A DNA stretch of 6,522 nt from Bacteroidota bacterium (GCA_030592465.1 JAUVJB010000175.1:1-6522); one strand, 5' to 3'; positions 1 to 5,595 are shown, numbered from the stretch's first letter. Notes: generated by a model from the sequence alone, not told the origin. Made by a program: numbers and translations.

Positions 1-94
1 CAATATATTTACCCTGTTGAAATAATTTTGCTTTGCAAAATTGCTTCGCCATTATGAAATATGCTTCGCATTTCATTTGGTAAACATTTCACAG

Positions 95-110
95 TCCGTC
101 AGCTGACGGA
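95..110. repeat. Perfect 16-bp palindrome
   Basis: TCCGTCAGCTGACGGA is its own reverse complement, and flanking ACA (91-93) and TGT (111-113) can extend it past one unpaired base. The TCCG...CGGA ends and 16-bp length are shared with the less perfect palindromes at 912-927 and 2523-2538, so it probably belongs to the same family of GC-rich dispersed palindromes. Confidence 0.7.
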
Positions 111-133
111 TGTAAAATAAGTTGTATCGCAAT

Positions 134-153
134 AATCCCGATTGTTCGGGATT
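134..153 (+). terminator. Terminator-like hairpin inside repeat copy 1
   Basis: AATCCCGA and TCGGGATT form a perfect 8-bp stem with a TTGT loop, followed on the plus strand by TTTTA. It looks like a weak rho-independent terminator for rightward transcription. No rightward gene is visible upstream, and on the minus strand, where the toxin operon would run into it, there is no T-tract. The identical hairpin at 1110-1129 shows that it is a repeat component, so its role as a terminator is uncertain. Confidence 0.4.
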
Positions 154-164
154 TTAGAGTTTTC

Positions 165-247
165 TTTCTGACACTATTTATATTTATTTACCTTCAATTT
201 GCCTCTGAAACCCGCATTAAATAAAACTTTTGTTGGAGTGTCGTGCT
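165..247. other. Intergenic stretch without recognisable gene
   Basis: This is the stretch between the palindromic repeat and the end of the toxin gene. I see no convincing reading frame, promoter or hairpin. The toxin operon has no obvious T-tract terminator here. Confidence 0.5.
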
Positions 248-595
248 TTATTCTAAATCTAAAACTGTCAAAATATTTTCTTTAACTTTTTCTTTTATGT
301 TATCTGGTAATATTCCTATTCTTTTTATTAATCGCTTATTATCAATCGCTCTAATTTGGTCTATCATTATATCACAATTATCTTTAATGTTTGATATTCC
401 CTTTTTAAGATGAACTCTTAAAATATCTATATCAATTTTTACATTTGTGGTTAATGGACAAATCAAAGTTGATGGATGCCGGATTTTGTTTAATAAATTT
501 GTCTGCACTACAAGTACCGGTCTGGTTTTCCCCGATTCTGTGCCAATTTGAGGATTGAGGTCTGCAATCCATATTTCAAACTGTTTAGCAATCAT
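248..595 (-). CDS. mazF: MazF/PemK-family mRNA interferase toxin
   Basis: Toxin of a type II toxin-antitoxin pair. MazF proteins are cytoplasmic, sequence-specific endoribonucleases that cut mRNA and arrest growth when their antitoxin is lost. From the ATG at 593-595 the product is 115 residues, a normal length. The N-terminus EIWIADLNP, then GKTRPVLVVQ, ICPLTTNV and DQIRAID match the order of the family motifs; R25 in TRP and T49/T50 in CPLTT correspond to the positions of the catalytic Arg and Thr of E. coli MazF. I chose this start because GAAGGG lies 7 bases upstream and the family usually begins just before this EIW motif. A longer frame exists only from a TTG at 608-610. The gene overlaps the antitoxin by 11 bp, which implies translational coupling. 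It looks intact. The target RNA sequence cannot be read from the protein. Confidence 0.93.
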   Translation of the reverse strand: MIAKQFEIWIADLNPQIGTESGKTRPVLVVQTNLLNKIRHPSTLICPLTTNVKIDIDILRVHLKKGISNIKDNCDIMIDQIRAIDNKRLIKRIGILPDNIKEKVKENILTVLDLE

Positions 596-815
596 AATCA
601 ATCCCTTCAAATTCTTTTAACATTAAAATAGAATCTTCTCGTACTAATTCAGATTCCTTTTTTAGTTTTTCCGCAATTATTATCCGTTTTTGATGTTTAT
701 TATAAAAATTGATAGCTTCGTTAATATATCTATTCCTGGGTTTTCTCATCAAAGCTAAAATTTTTTCAGTTTCTCCAAATATTAAATCATCTATTTTTAA
801 TGATACATTTTTCAT
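585..815 (-). CDS. Ribbon-helix-helix antitoxin of the MazF-type toxin
   Basis: A 76-residue protein immediately upstream of and overlapping the toxin gene, the usual antitoxin-first order. Residues 1-9 (KNVSLKIDD) look like the DNA-contacting beta strand, and residues about 10-45 (GETEKILAL, then RNRYINEAINFYNKH) look like the two helices of a ribbon-helix-helix fold. The C-terminal third, from about residue 48, is charged (KKESELVREDS, LKEFEGIDYD) and would be the flexible part that wraps round and blocks the toxin. The fold suggests that it represses its own promoter as a dimer, as such antitoxins commonly do. The start is an ATG with a good ribosome binding site. It is not of the AbrB-like fold of E. 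coli MazE, so I give no mazE symbol. Confidence 0.85.
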   Translation of the reverse strand: MKNVSLKIDDLIFGETEKILALMRKPRNRYINEAINFYNKHQKRIIIAEKLKKESELVREDSILMLKEFEGIDYDC

Positions 816-821
816 AGTATA

Positions 822-829
822 TCCTTTTT
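822..829 (-). promoter_or_regulatory. Ribosome binding site of the antitoxin gene
   Basis: On the minus strand AAAAAGGA ends 6 bases before the antitoxin ATG. This is a clear Shine-Dalgarno-like sequence, stronger than anything ahead of the porin, pstS or pstB starts, and it supports the chosen start. Confidence 0.6.
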
Positions 830-837
830 GTGTATAA

Positions 838-869
838 CAAAGATATATCTATTTTATCAATTTTCCAAA
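838..869 (-). promoter_or_regulatory. Bacteroidota-type promoter of the toxin-antitoxin operon
   Basis: Reading the minus strand, TTTG (866-869) is followed by exactly 20 bases and then TATCTTTG (838-845). This fits the known Bacteroidota primary-sigma consensus, TTTG, 19-21 bases, TAnnTTTG. Initiation would fall near 831, giving a short leader of about 16 bases before the antitoxin ATG. A perfect 10-bp palindrome, AGATATATCT at 841-850, overlaps the -7 element and is well placed to be an operator for autorepression by the ribbon-helix-helix antitoxin; the operator role is inference. Confidence 0.7.
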
Positions 870-905
870 TAATTAATAATAGTTGAATTACTATTGAATG
901 CACGC

Positions 906-944
906 CAACAATCCGCCGGCAGTCGGACAAATTTTAACAATAGA
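906..944. repeat. 39-bp dispersed repeat, copy A (upstream of porin)
   Basis: This matches 2517-2555 in direct orientation with 2 differences in 39 bases. It is GC-rich for this genome (CAACAATCCGCCGGC, then AGTCGGACAA) and contains an imperfect palindrome, with TCCG at 912-915 pairing with CGGA at 924-927. Its two copies lie in the spacers ahead of the porin gene and ahead of pstS. Confidence 0.8.
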
Positions 945-980
945 ACCTCGATACGCTTCGCTACGTGGCAAGCAATTTAG

Positions 981-1140
981 CAATATATTTACCCTGTTGA
1001 ATGTTTACCCGGTGAAATGCGAAGCATATTTCATAATGGCAAAGCAAAATTTTGTAAAACAAAATTTTATTCAACAGGGTGAACCTTGTTGAATAAGTTG
1101 TATTGCAATAATCCCGATTGTTCGGGATTTTAAAATTTTC
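981..1140. repeat. Palindromic intergenic repeat, copy 2, with 11-bp terminal inverted repeats
   Basis: The core is bounded by perfect 11-bp inverted repeats, ACCCTGTTGAA at 991-1001 and TTCAACAGGGT at 1070-1080. The 90-bp core (991-1080) is the inverted counterpart of 11-94, while the flanks 981-990 and 1092-1140 match the flanks of copy 1 in direct orientation. The core also contains a smaller hairpin (GAAATGC-GAA-GCATATTTC, 1014-1032). A 64-codon open frame through here (898-1092) is an accident of the repeat. No transposase or recombinase gene is present. It reads as a REP/MITE-like element, with possible inversion of the core. Confidence 0.75.
1110..1129 (+). terminator. Terminator-like hairpin inside repeat copy 2
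   Basis: The stem AATCCCGA/TCGGGATT with a TTGT loop is the same as at 134-153 and is followed by TTTAAAATTTTC on the plus strand. It could block rightward transcription coming from the repeat island before the porin gene. No gene upstream on that strand needs it, so it may simply be part of the repeat. Confidence 0.4.
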
Positions 1141-1248
1141 TTACAAATACGATATAATTAATAAGCATAAATACCCATACTATCACTACATAAAAATACC
1201 ACCTTTAAATTACGCTTTTAGACTGTTTTATTTTTTTTTTAAAATTAA

Positions 1249-1256
1249 TAGTTTTG
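1249..1256 (+). promoter_or_regulatory. Candidate -7 promoter element upstream of the porin gene
   Basis: TAGTTTTG fits the Bacteroidota TAnnTTTG pattern. I see no clear TTTG at the expected distance upstream: the corresponding stretch is GTTTTA (1225-1230) followed by ten T. Initiation near 1263 would give a leader of about 107 bases containing the dyad at 1265-1282. The assignment is tentative because only one of the two elements is good. Confidence 0.35.
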
Positions 1257-1264
1257 TCTCGATA

Positions 1265-1282
1265 TTTAAGAGGGCTCTTAAA
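1265..1282. promoter_or_regulatory. 18-bp dyad, candidate operator or leader hairpin
   Basis: TTTAAGAG-GG-CTCTTAAA is a perfect inverted repeat with 8-bp arms and a 2-bp centre. It lies just downstream of the candidate -7 element and about 90 bp before the porin start. A binding site for a dimeric regulator is the simplest reading. As RNA it would form a 7-bp stem with a GGGC loop, but it is not followed by a T-tract, so it is not a terminator on this strand. Confidence 0.4.
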
Positions 1283-1369
1283 AATTATTAAATTTCATTC
1301 ATGCAATGACTGTACTAACCCAAATAAAATATAGCACAACTTTATATTCTAATAAAAATATTTAAACCC

Positions 1370-2395
1370 GTGAAAAAAAGTATATTATTTGTTTTATTAT
1401 TTGCAGCTATCCCTACTTTAACAATAGCACAAACAGAAAATAAAATATTACAAAAATCTGATAACAAAAAAGAATTTGAACCTACAGGAGCAGCTTTTAT
1501 AAAAGTGTTTAGTAATTTTCATGCAGATATGACCAAAGACAAAGAAAATTCTGCTTTTGAATTAAACAGGGCTTTCCTCGGCTATAAATGTCAGATGAGT
1601 GAAAATTTTTCTGCAAATGTAACCTTTGATGTATCATATCCGGGAACCAATTCTTCACTAAAGAACACTGCATTTGTGAGAATGGCTGCATTAACTTATA
1701 AAAATAACAAAGGAAATCTGTCTTTTGATTTTGGAATGATATGTTTAAAACAGTTTAATATCCAAAGAAAATATTGGGCACATCGTTATATTTATAAGAC
1801 AATTCAAAATCAACATAAATTTGGATATACTGCTGATATGGGTGCCTGTATTTCTTATAAATTACACAAAATGCTAAGTATTGATGCAACTGTTATGAAC
1901 GGAGAAGGTTATAAAAATGTACAAGTAGATAATACCTACAAAGGAGGATTTGGCATGACAGTTACGCCTGTTAAAAATTTAATCATCAGAGAATATTTTG
2001 ACATTGCTCAAAAATCAGAAACTAAATATACAATATCAAGTTTTATTGGGTATAAATTTATAGAAAAAATAACACTTGGTGCAGAATATGACTTACAAAA
2101 TAATCATGATTTTGTGAAAGATAATAATTTAACCGGTTTCTCTGCTTTTTTTTCTTATGATATTGATAAAAAATTTCAAGTTTTTGGAAGATTTGACAAT
2201 CTTTCTTCAAACAAAATTAATGGTAATTTAACAGCTTGGAATATTGCAAAAGATGGAAAAGCAATTATATGCGGTATTCAATATTCGCCAATAAAAAAAA
2301 TAAAAATTGCAGCTAATTATCAAATGTGGAAACCTGAATTATCAAGTTCAAATAATGAACCTAAAATATATTTGAATTTTGAATATAAATTTTAA
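1370..2395 (+). CDS. Outer-membrane porin-like beta-barrel linked to the pst operon
   Basis: A 341-residue predicted outer-membrane beta-barrel. Residues 1-20 form a signal peptide (KKSILFVLLF core, likely cleavage between A20 and Q21). The rest is made of alternating amphipathic strands rich in Tyr, Phe and Asn, and the chain ends in YKF, the terminal aromatic typical of barrels recognised by the BAM machinery. The middle (HRYIYKTIQ, HKFGYTADMGACISYKL, MNGEGYKNVQVDNTY) resembles Bacteroidota porins of the phosphate-selective O/P kind as I recall them; this is weaker than the barrel assignment. Its place ahead of pstSCAB suggests that it passes phosphate or another anion across the outer membrane. 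The start is a GTG, with no ATG in frame between it and the preceding sequence; the KKSILF signal sequence follows at once. A 291-bp spacer with repeats separates it from pstS, so cotranscription is uncertain. Confidence 0.75.
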   Translation: MKKSILFVLLFAAIPTLTIAQTENKILQKSDNKKEFEPTGAAFIKVFSNFHADMTKDKENSAFELNRAFLGYKCQMSENFSANVTFDVSYPGTNSSLKNTAFVRMAALTYKNNKGNLSFDFGMICLKQFNIQRKYWAHRYIYKTIQNQHKFGYTADMGACISYKLHKMLSIDATVMNGEGYKNVQVDNTYKGGFGMTVTPVKNLIIREYFDIAQKSETKYTISSFIGYKFIEKITLGAEYDLQNNHDFVKDNNLTGFSAFFSYDIDKKFQVFGRFDNLSSNKINGNLTAWNIAKDGKAIICGIQYSPIKKIKIAANYQMWKPELSSSNNEPKIYLNFEYKF

Positions 2396-2453
2396 ATATA
2401 CAATTAAAATATGAATCCTATTTAAAAAATATAATATCCTTTTTATACTTTAA

Positions 2454-2485
2454 ATGATTAAATGGTTATATGGTTAAATTGCTAA
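2454..2485. repeat. Imperfect 8-bp tandem repeat
   Basis: Four successive 8-base units read ATGATTAA, ATGGTTAT, ATGGTTAA and ATTGCTAA. It is non-coding, in the porin-pstS spacer, and I see no function for it. Similar low-complexity units are common between genes of AT-rich Bacteroidota. Confidence 0.55.
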
Positions 2486-2516
2486 CTCTATTAATTAAAA
2501 ATTACTTATTGACACA

Positions 2517-2555
2517 CAACAATCCGCCGGCAGTCGGACAAGTTTTAACAATTGA
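2517..2555. repeat. 39-bp dispersed repeat, copy B (upstream of pstS)
   Basis: This is a direct-orientation copy of 906-944, differing only at 2542 and 2553. It sits about 130 bp before the pstS start. If the porin and pst genes are cotranscribed it would form a GC-rich hairpin (TCCG/CGGA ends, 2523-2538) in the intercistronic RNA. Confidence 0.8.
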
Positions 2556-2610
2556 GGAGCAATGTAACAATTAATTAACTAAAAGTAAAAAAATAAACCA
2601 TTTGCAGTAT

Positions 2611-2634
2611 AACTTGTATTGCAGATTACAAGTT
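2611..2634 (+). promoter_or_regulatory. Hairpin in the pstS leader
   Basis: AACTTGTA (2611-2618) and TACAAGTT (2627-2634) form a perfect 8-bp inverted repeat with an 8-base centre. It lies 52 bp before the pstS ATG. It could be a regulator site, a leader hairpin or another repeat fragment: the TTGTATTGCA part is also found within 1098-1107. No T-tract follows, so it is not a terminator. I found no TAnnTTTG element in the 291-bp spacer. Confidence 0.35.
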
Positions 2635-2686
2635 GCGGTTACGGGTTAATTATTAAATAAATTATTCACTTAAACCAAATAAAATT

Positions 2687-3679
2687 ATGGAAAAATTAAA
2701 TTTAAAAATTAAATTAGTATTGATTTGTGTTATTGCTTTTCATTTTTTTGTTTTTACAGGATGTGAGAGCAATAAATCAAAATCAGAAAGCAATAATAAT
2801 GACACATTACAGGGAACAATAAGTATTTCAGGTGCTTTTGCTTTATATCCAATGACAACAAGATGGTCTGATGAATTTTGTAAAATCCATCCTAATGTTA
2901 GAATAGACATATCAGGAGGCGGGGCAGGAAAAGGAATGGTTGATGCTTTATCAGGAATGGTTGACCTTGGAATGTTCTCAAGAGATGTTAAAAAAGAAGA
3001 AAAAGAAAAGGGCTGCTGGGAAATTAATGTTACCAAAGATGCAGTATTACCCACCATTAACTCAAAAAATCCATTAATTGATAAGTTAAAAAACAAAGGG
3101 CTTACTAAAGAGAAATTTTATAAAATATTTATTTCCGGCGAAATAACTGATTGGGGCACAGCAGTTGGTAATAATAAAGTAAAAAGTAAAATTAATATCT
3201 ATACACGTTCTGATGCCTGTGGAGCTGCACAAAAATGGGCGGAATTTTTAGGAAAAAATCAAGAAGATTTGTTAGGTATTGGCGTTAATGCAGACCCCGG
3301 TGTAGCAAACGCTGTGAAAAAAGATGTTTTTGCAATAGGTTATAACAATAAAATATATATTTATGATATACAAACAAAGAAAAAATATAAAGGATTGGAA
3401 GTTATACCTATTGATATTAATGAAAATGGAGTTATTGATAAAGAAGAAAATTTCTACGGTAATGCTGATGAAATAGCAAAGGCTATTAAAACCGGCAAAT
3501 ATCCTTCGCCACCGGCAAGGAAACTTTCTTTTGTCTCTAAAGGAAAACCTGAAAATAAAGCTGCTATTGAATTTCTAAAATGGATACTTACAGAGGGACA
3601 GAAATATGTAAAAGAATCAGGATATATTAAATTGCCGGAGAAAGAAATAAACTCAGAACTTCAAAAAATTAGCAATTAA
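2687..3679 (+). CDS. pstS: PstS phosphate-binding lipoprotein of the phosphate ABC importer
   Basis: The periplasmic receptor that captures inorganic phosphate and delivers it to PstC-PstA. It has 330 residues. A hydrophobic signal (residues 7-23) ends in the lipobox FTGC with C26 as the lipidated cysteine, so it is a lipoprotein rather than a soluble protein as in E. coli. The ligand-binding motifs follow in order: ISGAFALYP (47-55), ISGGGAGKGMVDAL (75-88) with DLGMFSR (93-99), and YTRSDACGAAQKW (172-184); these correspond to the Ser, Arg and Asp-bearing loops that contact phosphate in PstS proteins. Residues 243-254 (DINENGVIDKEE) form a canonical EF-hand-type calcium loop inserted in the C-terminal half. 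YPSPPAR and FVSKGKPENKAAIEFLKWI close the fold. The start is the ATG that gives the complete signal peptide. The gene leads the tight pstC-pstA-pstB block and is probably induced by phosphate starvation, though I cannot identify a regulator site. Confidence 0.95.
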   Translation: MEKLNLKIKLVLICVIAFHFFVFTGCESNKSKSESNNNDTLQGTISISGAFALYPMTTRWSDEFCKIHPNVRIDISGGGAGKGMVDALSGMVDLGMFSRDVKKEEKEKGCWEINVTKDAVLPTINSKNPLIDKLKNKGLTKEKFYKIFISGEITDWGTAVGNNKVKSKINIYTRSDACGAAQKWAEFLGKNQEDLLGIGVNADPGVANAVKKDVFAIGYNNKIYIYDIQTKKKYKGLEVIPIDINENGVIDKEENFYGNADEIAKAIKTGKYPSPPARKLSFVSKGKPENKAAIEFLKWILTEGQKYVKESGYIKLPEKEINSELQKISN

Positions 3680-3733
3680 TAAAAGCTGTCATAAAATTTA
3701 CTAAAATTTAAAAATCATTTTTTTCTGTTTGTT

Positions 3734-4624
3734 ATGACTATTTCGTTTAATAGATATTTTAAAGATAAATTTAGTTCCGGGTGGATGTTGGTTTGTCTAA
3801 TATTAGTTATGACCATTCCTTTATTAATAGGAATAGGTTTGTTTTTAAAATCAACTCTATTACTCGACAATTATTCTCTCGTTAATTTATTGTTTTCAAA
3901 GATATGGAAGCCCCTTGACGGGAAATTTGGCTTCTATCCTTTTATTATCAGCTCTGTTTGCGTAACATTTATGGCTATATTGATAGCTGCACCAATCTGC
4001 TTATTATCAGCTATTTATCTAACACAGTATGCTAAAAAATATCTTTTAAAAATTATGCATCCTGTAATTGACATTCTATCAGGAATACCTTCTGTTGTAT
4101 ATGGTGTCTGCGGAGTTTTAATAATAGTCCCTTTTATATCTAACATAGCACCCGTATTTGGCAAACAGACACCGGGATACAGCATATTAGCCGGAGCAAT
4201 AGTATTATCAATAATGATTACTCCTTTTATCTTAAATATACTTATTGAAATTTTTCAAAATATTCCCGATGAGTTAAAAGAAATTTCTTTATCATTAGGT
4301 GCTACCAAATGGGAGACCATTAAATTTGTATTAATAAAAAAAGCTTCCCCCGGAATAATATCTTCTATAGGATTAGGTATATCAAGAGCTTTTGGCGAAA
4401 CAATGGCTGTATTAATGGTTGTAGGAAATGTTGCAAAAATTCCTAATAGTGTATTTGACCCGGGATATCCTTTACCTGCTTTAATAGCTAATAATTATGG
4501 AGAAATGCTATCTATACCAATGTATGATTCGGCTCTTATGTTTGCAGCATTAGTGCTATTTGGTGTAGTATTATTTTTTAACATAATCTCGCGATTGACA
4601 ATCACTAAATTGGAAATCTATTAA
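3734..4624 (+). CDS. pstC: PstC, phosphate ABC importer permease subunit
   Basis: One of the two inner-membrane permease subunits, which pairs with PstA to form the phosphate channel. It has 296 residues and six likely membrane segments (about 17-38, 70-97, 111-136, 151-174, 208-232 and 264-287). The cytoplasmic EAA loop that docks on the ATPase is at about 178-207 (PDELKEISLSLGATKWETI with the conserved Gly at 189). SRAFGETMAVLMVVGN (217-232) is a family hallmark, and SGIPSVVYG (116-124) is shared with PstA. It begins 54 bases after the pstS stop and ends 4 bp before pstA, so it is cotranscribed with pstA and very likely with pstS. The periplasmic loop between the first two membrane segments is short (about 30 residues). 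Confidence 0.95.
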   Translation: MTISFNRYFKDKFSSGWMLVCLILVMTIPLLIGIGLFLKSTLLLDNYSLVNLLFSKIWKPLDGKFGFYPFIISSVCVTFMAILIAAPICLLSAIYLTQYAKKYLLKIMHPVIDILSGIPSVVYGVCGVLIIVPFISNIAPVFGKQTPGYSILAGAIVLSIMITPFILNILIEIFQNIPDELKEISLSLGATKWETIKFVLIKKASPGIISSIGLGISRAFGETMAVLMVVGNVAKIPNSVFDPGYPLPALIANNYGEMLSIPMYDSALMFAALVLFGVVLFFNIISRLTITKLEIY

Positions 4625-4628
4625 TATT

Positions 4629-5576
4629 ATGACAAAAAAAACAGAAGAAAAAATTTTTAAGATATTAATGATTTTATCAACTTCTATTATACTATTTAGT
4701 TTAATATTGATCATTGTAAGCATTCTTATTAAAGGATTGCCTGTTTTATCTGTTGAGATGCTGACTGAAGTTCCGCAAGGCGGTTATTACTTTGGCAAAG
4801 GCGGTGGCATTTTAAATGCTATTGTCGGCTCGTTATATTTATCAACAGGAGCTACGATTTTAGCTTTCTTAATAGCATTACCCGTTTCACTTTTTATGAA
4901 CATTTATTTAATTAAGAAGAAACGTTTACTTAATACTATACGATATCTTTTAGATTTACTTTGGGGTGTACCCTCAATAGTATATGGTGCTTTCGGATTT
5001 ACTATAATGGTTTATTTCGGGCTTAAGACATCGCTTTTAGCAGGTATTATTACGGTTGCTCTACTTATTATTCCTATAATGATACGTGCTATGGATGAGG
5101 TGTTCAAAACAGTACCACGAGGACTTATTGAAGCATCCTTCTCTTTAGGTTCAACAAAATCTGAAACAGCATTCAAAGTATTTCTTAAACAGGTTGTGCC
5201 AAGTGTTGTAACAGCTGTTTTACTTTCTTTTGGAAGAGCAATAGGTGATGCTGCTTCTATCTTGTTTACAACAGGATATACTGATCATATCCCAACATCT
5301 TTACTTGAGCCTACTGCAACATTGCCTCTTGCTGTATTCTTTCAACTAAGTTCACCTATACCTGAAGTACAAAACAGAGCTTATGCTTCTGCATTAGTAT
5401 TAATTGTAATAATACTAATAATCAGTATATTATCAAGAATTGTTGCAAACAGAAACAAATTAAAAAAATTAAATATAAAAAACGCTGTTAATAAACGATT
5501 TATATATTATAAAAATATAAGACAAAATTATATACAATCAATGAAAAACAGAAAATATAATAAAGACATCAAATAA
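4629..5576 (+). CDS. pstA: PstA, phosphate ABC importer permease subunit with basic C-terminal tail
   Basis: The second permease subunit, partner of PstC. It has 315 residues with six likely membrane segments (about 12-34, 65-95, 107-131, 136-155, 189-213 and 252-272). WGVPSIVYGAFG (112-123), the EAA loop PRGLIEASFSLGSTKSETAF (163-182) and GRAIGDAASILFTTG (202-216) match the PstA pattern. The transmembrane core ends near residue 272, followed by a 43-residue cytoplasmic tail with 14 Lys/Arg and a single acidic residue, rich in Asn, Tyr and Ile. Such a tail is longer than in E. coli PstA; its function is unknown to me. The start is 4 bp after the pstC stop, and the stop is 19 bp before pstB. 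Confidence 0.95.
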   Translation: MTKKTEEKIFKILMILSTSIILFSLILIIVSILIKGLPVLSVEMLTEVPQGGYYFGKGGGILNAIVGSLYLSTGATILAFLIALPVSLFMNIYLIKKKRLLNTIRYLLDLLWGVPSIVYGAFGFTIMVYFGLKTSLLAGIITVALLIIPIMIRAMDEVFKTVPRGLIEASFSLGSTKSETAFKVFLKQVVPSVVTAVLLSFGRAIGDAASILFTTGYTDHIPTSLLEPTATLPLAVFFQLSSPIPEVQNRAYASALVLIVIILIISILSRIVANRNKLKKLNIKNAVNKRFIYYKNIRQNYIQSMKNRKYNKDIK

Positions 5577-5595
5577 ATGATAATCTTAACTTATA

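Larger units (their letters stand above)
1..164. repeat. Palindromic intergenic repeat, copy 1 (left edge cut by window)
   Basis: This non-coding element recurs at 981-1140. Positions 1-21 match 981-1001 exactly in direct orientation. Positions 116-164 match 1092-1140 in direct orientation with 3 differences in 49 bases. Between them, 48-75 matches 1013-1040 exactly but as the reverse complement, and the surrounding core (11-94) also aligns with 991-1080 in inverted orientation with small gaps. It holds several small hairpins, including ATGC-TTC-GCAT at 61-71. The right terminal arm seen in copy 2 is degraded here and a separate palindrome (95-110) sits in its place. I see no open reading frame of interest. 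It is probably a dispersed REP/MITE-like element; the left end lies outside the window. Confidence 0.75.

Noticed and set aside
596..610. Longer toxin start at a TTG, adding five residues
   Set aside because: The ATG at 593-595 has a GAAGGG sequence at proper spacing and gives the usual family N-terminus; the TTG lies inside that ribosome binding site.
991..1080. Intact insertion sequence
   Set aside because: The 11-bp inverted repeats enclose only 90 bp with no transposase; at most this is a MITE-like or REP-like element.
898..1092. A 64-codon plus-strand open frame starting with ATG
   Set aside because: It lies wholly within the dispersed repeats (906-944 and the palindromic core), its ends are set by repeat sequence, and the product has no recognisable domain.
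1..1140. CRISPR array
   Set aside because: Repeats are few, differ in type and orientation and are not evenly spaced; no cas gene is present.
1509..1691. Minus-strand open frame inside the porin gene
   Set aside because: It is antisense to a signal-peptide-bearing barrel gene with a consistent reading frame, and the product resembles no protein family I know.
2591..2608. A -7 promoter element at the TTTG of 2601-2604
   Set aside because: The two bases at the TA positions are AC, and no other TTTG occurs in the porin-pstS spacer, so the pattern is not met.
2740..3096. A 118-codon minus-strand open frame inside pstS
   Set aside because: It is antisense to the conserved lipobox and phosphate-binding motifs of PstS; its length is a by-product of the coding strand.
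5577..5595. An upstream ATG (5577-5579) as the pstB start
   Set aside because: It is out of frame with pstB by one base; the ATG at 5596 begins the conserved ATPase frame.
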